Part shown: piece by piece, positions 6,387 through 9,339 of the stretch
Numbering within the stretch: position 1 is the stretch's first letter
Layout: the number at the start of each line of letters is the position of its first letter
Assembly: GCA_025451715.1 (NCBI GenBank)
Contig: JANWJY010000120.1
Coordinates: 1 to 9,339, forward strand
DNA length: 9,339 nt
Direction: 5' to 3'
From: Fimbriimonadaceae bacterium
GTDB taxonomy: Bacteria; Armatimonadota; Fimbriimonadia; Fimbriimonadales; Fimbriimonadaceae
Notes under the pieces: model-generated
Told to the model about the DNA's origin: nothing
Databases searched by the model: none
What the model saw: only the letters and a program-made list of their open reading frames with translations
Position numbers and translations under genes: made by a program

Positions 6387-6806
6387 ATGGCCCAGGGAAC
6401 TCTGATCTTGATCTGTGGCTTGCCTGGGGCAGGGAAGACGACGCTCGCAAGGAGGCTTGCTCTACAGCGCGGCGCAGTTCGGATGTGCCCCGACGATTGG
6501 ATCGAGGCGATGCTTGCGGACCCAACCGATGTCATTGAGCGCGACCGGTTGCGAGATCCCGTCGAGAACCTGCAGTGGGAGCTTGCGAAGGAGTGGCTGC
6601 GGTTTGGTCACATAGTCATCCTCGAGAACGGGTTCTGGTCGGAGGAAGAGAGGACGCAGTACGCGTGCGAGGCGATCGCGATTGGAGCGCTGATCGAGCT
6701 GTTCTACACCGAAGCGCCGGACTTCGATCGACTCTGGTCGCGAGTGAGCAGCCGTAACATCGAGATTACGGGGAGTCCCTTTGTGATGTCGATAAACGAG
6801 CTTTGA
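6387..6806 (+). CDS. P-loop kinase-like ATPase (AAA_33 type), interrupted by TGA
   Basis: The 139-residue product opens with LILICGLPGAGKTTLARRLA, a Walker A motif at 11-19. It has PDDWIEAML (35-43), typical of predicted small-molecule or nucleotide kinases of the AAA_33/zeta-toxin-like group, and a Walker B-like VILENGFWSEEER (77-89). A late basic segment, RLWSRVSSRN, could supply the lid arginines. The frame stops at TGA 6804-6806, but the same frame continues as ASWDVFEAPSQEEIDFYD, which matches the usual tail of this family (L-x-x-[WY]-x-x-x-F-x-x-P-x-x-E-E-L-x-x-[FY]-D). The extended frame ends at TGA 6897-6899, overlapping the DinB ATG as ATGA. The intact gene was therefore probably 170 codons (6387-6899), with a nonsense change or sequencing error. 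Whether the short form works is unknown; the catalytic motifs lie before the stop. Substrate is unknown. Confidence 0.78.
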   Translation: MAQGTLILICGLPGAGKTTLARRLALQRGAVRMCPDDWIEAMLADPTDVIERDRLRDPVENLQWELAKEWLRFGHIVILENGFWSEEERTQYACEAIAIGALIELFYTEAPDFDRLWSRVSSRNIEITGSPFVMSINEL

Positions 6807-6883
6807 GCAAGTTGGGACGTGTTCGAAGCCCCGTCGCAGGAAGAGATCGACTTCTACGATGACGCCGGGACCATTCCGTTTGG

Positions 6884-6889
6884 TAGCAT
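6884..6889 (+). promoter_or_regulatory. Weak -10-like hexamer before the DinB gene
   Basis: TAGCAT (4 of 6 matches to TATAAT) ends 6 nt before the DinB ATG at 6896. It lies inside the read-through part of the kinase frame, so it could equally be chance within former coding sequence. Confidence 0.15.
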
Positions 6890-6895
6890 CGTGAC

Positions 6896-7408
6896 ATGAA
6901 CGCGAACGCACTCGCAGACAGCCACCTGAACGCACTGCTCCAGTCGTGGGACAGGCAGTCGCGGATCCTGCTCAACCTCGCTAGCCTCGTCACGGAGGAA
7001 AACCGGCGCACGAAGTCGTCCGACGACAGCTCTGCGATCGACATGCACCTTTGCCACATTCACGAGTCGCGCTACTGGTGGCTGGGCAAAGTGTCGTCGA
7101 AGCACCAGGCGACGCTCGGCGACGTCGTGCGGCAAGAGGGCGATGGGTGGGTGCCCATCGACGACCTCGACGAGATCAGGACGGAGCTCGGCGTAAGCGC
7201 CAAGGCGGTGCGTGATGCTGTCGAAGAGGTGATGACAGCTGGCGGTGGACCGGTCGGGCCATACTCGCACCCGTTCTACTTCATGCAACACATGCTTTGG
7301 CACGAGGGATACCACTTCGCGCTCGTGCTGCTCGCTCTGCGCAACGCGGGGTGCGAGCCGAGCGAGGAGTGGGAAGAGCAGAACGTGTGGGGGATCTGGC
7401 GCTCATGA
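6896..7408 (+). CDS. DinB family protein
   Basis: The 170-residue product has the layout of DinB/YfiT-type four-helix-bundle metalloproteins. Metal-binding histidines are visible as His54 in HLCHIHESRYWWL and as His136/His140 in HMLWHEGYH, with His132 as a further candidate. Such proteins are often thiol-dependent transferases or damage-induced proteins; the substrate cannot be predicted here. The ATG at 6896 overlaps the terminal TGA of the extended kinase frame (ATGA), which points to translational coupling in an ancestral two-gene operon. Its own TGA at 7406-7408 sits inside a palindrome shared with the stop of the convergent GH76-like gene. Confidence 0.82.
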   Translation: MNANALADSHLNALLQSWDRQSRILLNLASLVTEENRRTKSSDDSSAIDMHLCHIHESRYWWLGKVSSKHQATLGDVVRQEGDGWVPIDDLDEIRTELGVSAKAVRDAVEEVMTAGGGPVGPYSHPFYFMQHMLWHEGYHFALVLLALRNAGCEPSEEWEEQNVWGIWRS

Positions 7409-7412
7409 GCGC
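7399..7412. repeat. 14-bp perfect palindrome holding two convergent stop codons
   Basis: GCGCTCATGAGCGC equals its own reverse complement. Its centre, TCATGA, supplies the stop of the DinB gene on the plus strand (TGA 7406-7408) and of the GH76-like gene on the minus strand (TCA 7403-7405). The genes abut with no spacer. With no loop or T tract it is a poor intrinsic terminator. Confidence 0.6.
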
Positions 7413-8455
7413 GCGATGAGGAACGCGCGCGCGGCCGAGGCCTGGTCGATGAGCTCGAAACGCTTGTTGTAGGGTGACGGGGAGAGGTCGAAACGGCCGC
7501 CATACAGGCCTTTTTCGTTCCGCCCATGGCTGTGCAGCCACTCTAACGCGGCATCGATCTTCTTTCTCCGCGCATTGTTTGGCACGTAGTTGAAGCTCTC
7601 GATGAGCAGGTGCGCGAAGCGTCCCGCGTCCTCGACGCGGCCGTTGACGAGCCACTTCATCTCGCTCGCACTTGCGATCGCCTCCGCGTCTTCCTTGTAG
7701 GCGCGTTCGCCGGTCAGGCGCGCGAGCTCCGCTGCAGAACGGATCATCAGCGCGGAGTTGTACGACCACTTGGTCTTGTCAACCATTCCCTTGAGCGAGA
7801 TCGAGTCCCAGAAGAGCTTGTCCGACGGGTCTTGGAGGTGCTTCTTGGTCCATTGGTAGAGGCTCTTGGCTTTCTCGAGCAGCGCGGGGTCCTTAGTCTT
7901 CTCGTAGACCGCAAGGCACGCTGCGATGGATGGTGCGTTGGAGCAGGTGTTCTTGCTCTCCTTCTTCTGCTCGCGCCAGTAGATCCCGCCGCCGAGCTTC
8001 TCGTCCTCGCCGCTGAGAACGTACTTCAGTGCGTCTGTCGCGTAGCCCATCAACTTGGGATCGCCGAGCACGTCGTACGCCTCGACGAGCGCGAGCACCA
8101 TCCAGGCGTTGTCGTCGTAGTACCTATCGACCGGCTTCGGCATTGGGAGCACGTCGTATCCCGCGACAGGGCCGGCTGTGTTCCAGTACGCGCGTGTCGC
8201 CTCGACGAACCGTGCGAGTTCGATCTTCCATGTTGGATCGACCCTCGAGGCGGCGTTCATCGCGCTCATCAGCACGCCGACGCCCCAGTTGAACACCGGC
8301 TGTGACGGCTTTCCATCCTCGATCTCGTCGGCGTAGCTCGGCACGCCCTCGATCTTGAACTCTCGTTGGATCACTGCGAGCGCGTCGAGCCCCCAGCGCG
8401 CCCGTTCATCGGTCTGCGCGGTCAGCACAGAGGTCGCAAGCAGGGAAGTGAGCAT
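7403..8455 (-). CDS. Glycoside hydrolase family 76-like protein, exported
   Basis: The 350-residue product resembles GH76 alpha-1,6-mannanases and related (alpha/alpha)6-barrel glycosidases. The N terminus MLTSLLATSVLTAQTD looks like a short signal peptide, cut around LTA-QT. The barrel runs over the rest, with NWGVGVLMSAMN (about 56-67), the adjacent acid pair in RYYDDNAWMVLALVEAY (Asp114-Asp115, the catalytic pair of GH76), WSYNSALMIRSAAELA, and a C-terminal LIDQASAARAFLI helix. The substrate is probably an alpha-mannan or a related glycan. I start at ATG 8455. The frame is open to 8536, but that extension would overlap the DoxX gene and bury the signal peptide. It follows DoxX with a 22-base gap, so the two are probably co-transcribed. 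No strong Shine-Dalgarno is seen. Confidence 0.77.
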   Translation of the reverse strand: MLTSLLATSVLTAQTDERARWGLDALAVIQREFKIEGVPSYADEIEDGKPSQPVFNWGVGVLMSAMNAASRVDPTWKIELARFVEATRAYWNTAGPVAGYDVLPMPKPVDRYYDDNAWMVLALVEAYDVLGDPKLMGYATDALKYVLSGEDEKLGGGIYWREQKKESKNTCSNAPSIAACLAVYEKTKDPALLEKAKSLYQWTKKHLQDPSDKLFWDSISLKGMVDKTKWSYNSALMIRSAAELARLTGERAYKEDAEAIASASEMKWLVNGRVEDAGRFAHLLIESFNYVPNNARRKKIDAALEWLHSHGRNEKGLYGGRFDLSPSPYNKRFELIDQASAARAFLIARS

Positions 8456-8477
8456 CGGTGCTGACTCGCGTTCTACC

Positions 8478-8891
8478 TTAGGCCGATCCACGTTTGCGGA
8501 AGAGGAGCGCGTCGAGGCTCCAGGGTCCGCCGCCATAGGCCGCCATGAACAGGAACAGGAAACAGTACGTTACCGCCAGTTCGCTGTGGGTCTGAATCGG
8601 CCAAGGGGTCTCGGGCTTGAAGTGGAACTGCCAGAACGCCACTGCCATCTCGCCGGATGCGATGAACGCAGCAAGCCGCGTGAACAGCCCGACGACGATC
8701 AGAGCTCCGCAGATGAGTTCGAGCATCCCTCCGATCCATGACTGTGACCACATTGCAGGATGGCCGCCAAACTCGGCGGGGACCCCGCCGAACCAGTCAA
8801 GGATCTTCAGTCCGCCGGCCTGCATGAACATGATGCCGACGGCGACCCTAAGTAGGAACCAAGCGACCTTTGTTGCCTTCTCCATATTCAT
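8478..8891 (-). CDS. DoxX family membrane protein
   Basis: The 137-residue product is a small four-helix inner-membrane protein of the DoxX/quinol-oxidase-subunit-like family. Hydrophobic segments lie at about 8-25, 52-70, 72-88 and 105-120. The family pattern LLRVAVGIMFMQAGGLKIL in helix 1 and the GGMLELICGALIVVGLFTRLAA pair are clear, as is the ending YGGGPWSLDALLF. Family members are linked to respiratory or redox membrane functions, but most have no known reaction. The ATG at 8891 is preceded by a perfect AGGAGG 7 nt upstream. The gene lies in an apparent operon between the SRPBCC gene (76 bases upstream, with a hairpin between) and the GH76-like gene (22 bases downstream). Confidence 0.88.
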   Translation of the reverse strand: MNMEKATKVAWFLLRVAVGIMFMQAGGLKILDWFGGVPAEFGGHPAMWSQSWIGGMLELICGALIVVGLFTRLAAFIASGEMAVAFWQFHFKPETPWPIQTHSELAVTYCFLFLFMAAYGGGPWSLDALLFRKRGSA

Positions 8892-8898
8892 TTTTCTG

Positions 8899-8904
8899 CC
8901 TCCT
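8899..8904 (-). promoter_or_regulatory. Shine-Dalgarno AGGAGG for DoxX
   Basis: The minus strand reads AGGAGG, 7 nt before the ATG at 8891. It is the strongest ribosome binding site in the window and decides the start codon. Confidence 0.8.
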
Positions 8905-8915
8905 ATGGGCGATTA

Positions 8916-8941
8916 CCCGCCTCGGTTGAATCCGAGGCGGG
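8916..8941 (-). terminator. Intergenic hairpin between SRPBCC and DoxX genes
   Basis: CCCGCCTCGG (8916-8925) and CCGAGGCGGG (8932-8941) form a perfect 10-bp GC-rich stem with a 6-base loop. In the minus-strand transcript it lies 26 bases after the SRPBCC stop and 11 bases before the DoxX AGGAGG. The bases after the stem on the minus strand are TAATCGCC, with no T tract. It is therefore a weak or partial terminator at best, or an mRNA-stabilising or processing element. Confidence 0.5.
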
Positions 8942-8967
8942 GTCTTCCGGTTCCCCGTTGAAAGGGA

Positions 8968-9339
8968 TCATTGACTCAGCTCGTTGAGGAGCTTTTCAAG
9001 CTGGTTGAAGCTGTAAGTCGCGCCTTCGTTCATGCCCGTCTCGAACGCCGCGTCGCGGTCCGCCTTCGAAGGGTAGAGAATGGTCATCGTCAACGTCGTC
9101 GTCCCGTTCGCCTCAGTCAAGACCACGGTGTTGATCGTCTCTGGCCATTCTGGGCCCCAGCGCTCGGTAGAGACGACGCGTGTTGGAGGTTCGACTTCCT
9201 TGTACACGCCGCTCATGTCCATCTCTGCGCCGTTCGGTTTGCGCCAGACCATGTGCCACGTGCCTCCCGGGCGCAGATCGATCTCACAGACTTTCATCGA
9301 CCACCCTTCTTCGCCAAGCATCCACTTCGGGACGTGCTG
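8968..9339 (-). CDS. SRPBCC / AHSA1-like protein (5' partial)
   Basis: The gene enters from the right edge and ends at TGA 8968-8970. The 123 visible residues carry the typical signature of bacterial SRPBCC proteins related to the C-terminal domain of the Hsp90 co-chaperone Aha1: HVPKWMLGEEGWSMKVCEID, then LRPGGTWHMVWRKPNG, GVYKEVEPPTRVVSTERW, a TTTLTMTILYPSKADRDAA strand, and the final helix GATYSFNQLEKLLNEL. Such proteins form a helix-grip fold with a hydrophobic cavity, and most have no assigned ligand. The N-terminal strand and first helices are outside the window. It is the first visible gene of the minus-strand cluster with DoxX and the GH76-like gene. Confidence 0.85.
   Translation of the reverse strand, partial: QHVPKWMLGEEGWSMKVCEIDLRPGGTWHMVWRKPNGAEMDMSGVYKEVEPPTRVVSTERWGPEWPETINTVVLTEANGTTTLTMTILYPSKADRDAAFETGMNEGATYSFNQLEKLLNELSQ

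Noticed and set aside
2704..6806. TGA read as tryptophan or selenocysteine in this genome, suggested by two in-frame TGAs
   Set aside because: The FAD oxidoreductase, dioxygenase, DinB, GH76-like and SRPBCC genes all end properly at TGA. The GNAT copy is also truncated and changed next to its TGA. Ordinary nonsense mutation or sequencing error is simpler.
7610..8305. 231-codon plus-strand frame opposite the GH76-like gene
   Set aside because: Shadow of a real GC-rich gene. Its Arg/Val/Leu-rich sequence has no domain pattern, whereas the minus strand has the GH76 acid pair.
1..9339. Defence island, toxin-antitoxin pair or biosynthetic cluster
   Set aside because: The kinase-like gene resembles zeta-toxin-type P-loop proteins only in its general motifs, and its neighbour is DinB, not an antitoxin. 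No other gene in the window points to such a system.

Overview
The window is a GC-rich bacterial stretch, probably one end of an environmental clone or a metagenomic contig. It is densely packed with housekeeping and accessory genes on both strands. I recognise no phage, insertion sequence, CRISPR array, rRNA or tRNA. The gene mix (M1 peptidase, large CocE-type hydrolase, DinB, SRPBCC, DoxX, DUF6496-like basic protein) fits a soil or freshwater bacterium of a group such as Armatimonadota, Acidobacteriota or Gemmatimonadota. That is a guess from protein style, and no marker gene fixes the taxon. The first ~90 bases (a 16-C run, an 8-G run, then G/T-rich sequence) look like poor read or vector-junction sequence.

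Layout. 3-434 (+) is the C-terminal end of an M1-type aminopeptidase. It faces a DAO-family FAD oxidoreductase (445-1668, -). A two-helix membrane protein of unknown function (1791-2552, +) diverges from the oxidoreductase. A membrane-anchored CocE/NonD hydrolase (2829-5033, -) follows, and just downstream of it on the same strand lies a decayed N-terminal fragment of a GNAT acetyltransferase (2593-2820, -). An intradiol-dioxygenase-like protein (5188-5730, +) diverges from the hydrolase and converges on a histone H1-like basic protein (5765-6229, -). Next come a P-loop kinase-like gene interrupted by a TGA (6387-6806, with readable sequence to 6899) and a DinB-family protein (6896-7408), both +. 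From the right edge leftward on the minus strand runs an apparent operon: SRPBCC/AHSA1 protein (8968 to beyond 9339), DoxX membrane protein (8478-8891) and GH76-like glycosidase (7403-8455).

How it works together. I see no single new pathway. The genes look like small independent transcription units plus two short operons (kinase-DinB and SRPBCC-DoxX-GH76). The most interesting points are regulatory or evolutionary. Several genes without a ribosome binding site carry a -10-like hexamer 6-7 nt before the start codon, which suggests leaderless transcripts. A heptamer tandem repeat sits between a perfect TTGACA and such a hexamer upstream of the kinase. Two genes are interrupted by in-frame TGA codons although their reading frames remain homologous beyond the stop. 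A perfect 10-bp hairpin separates two genes of the right-hand operon.
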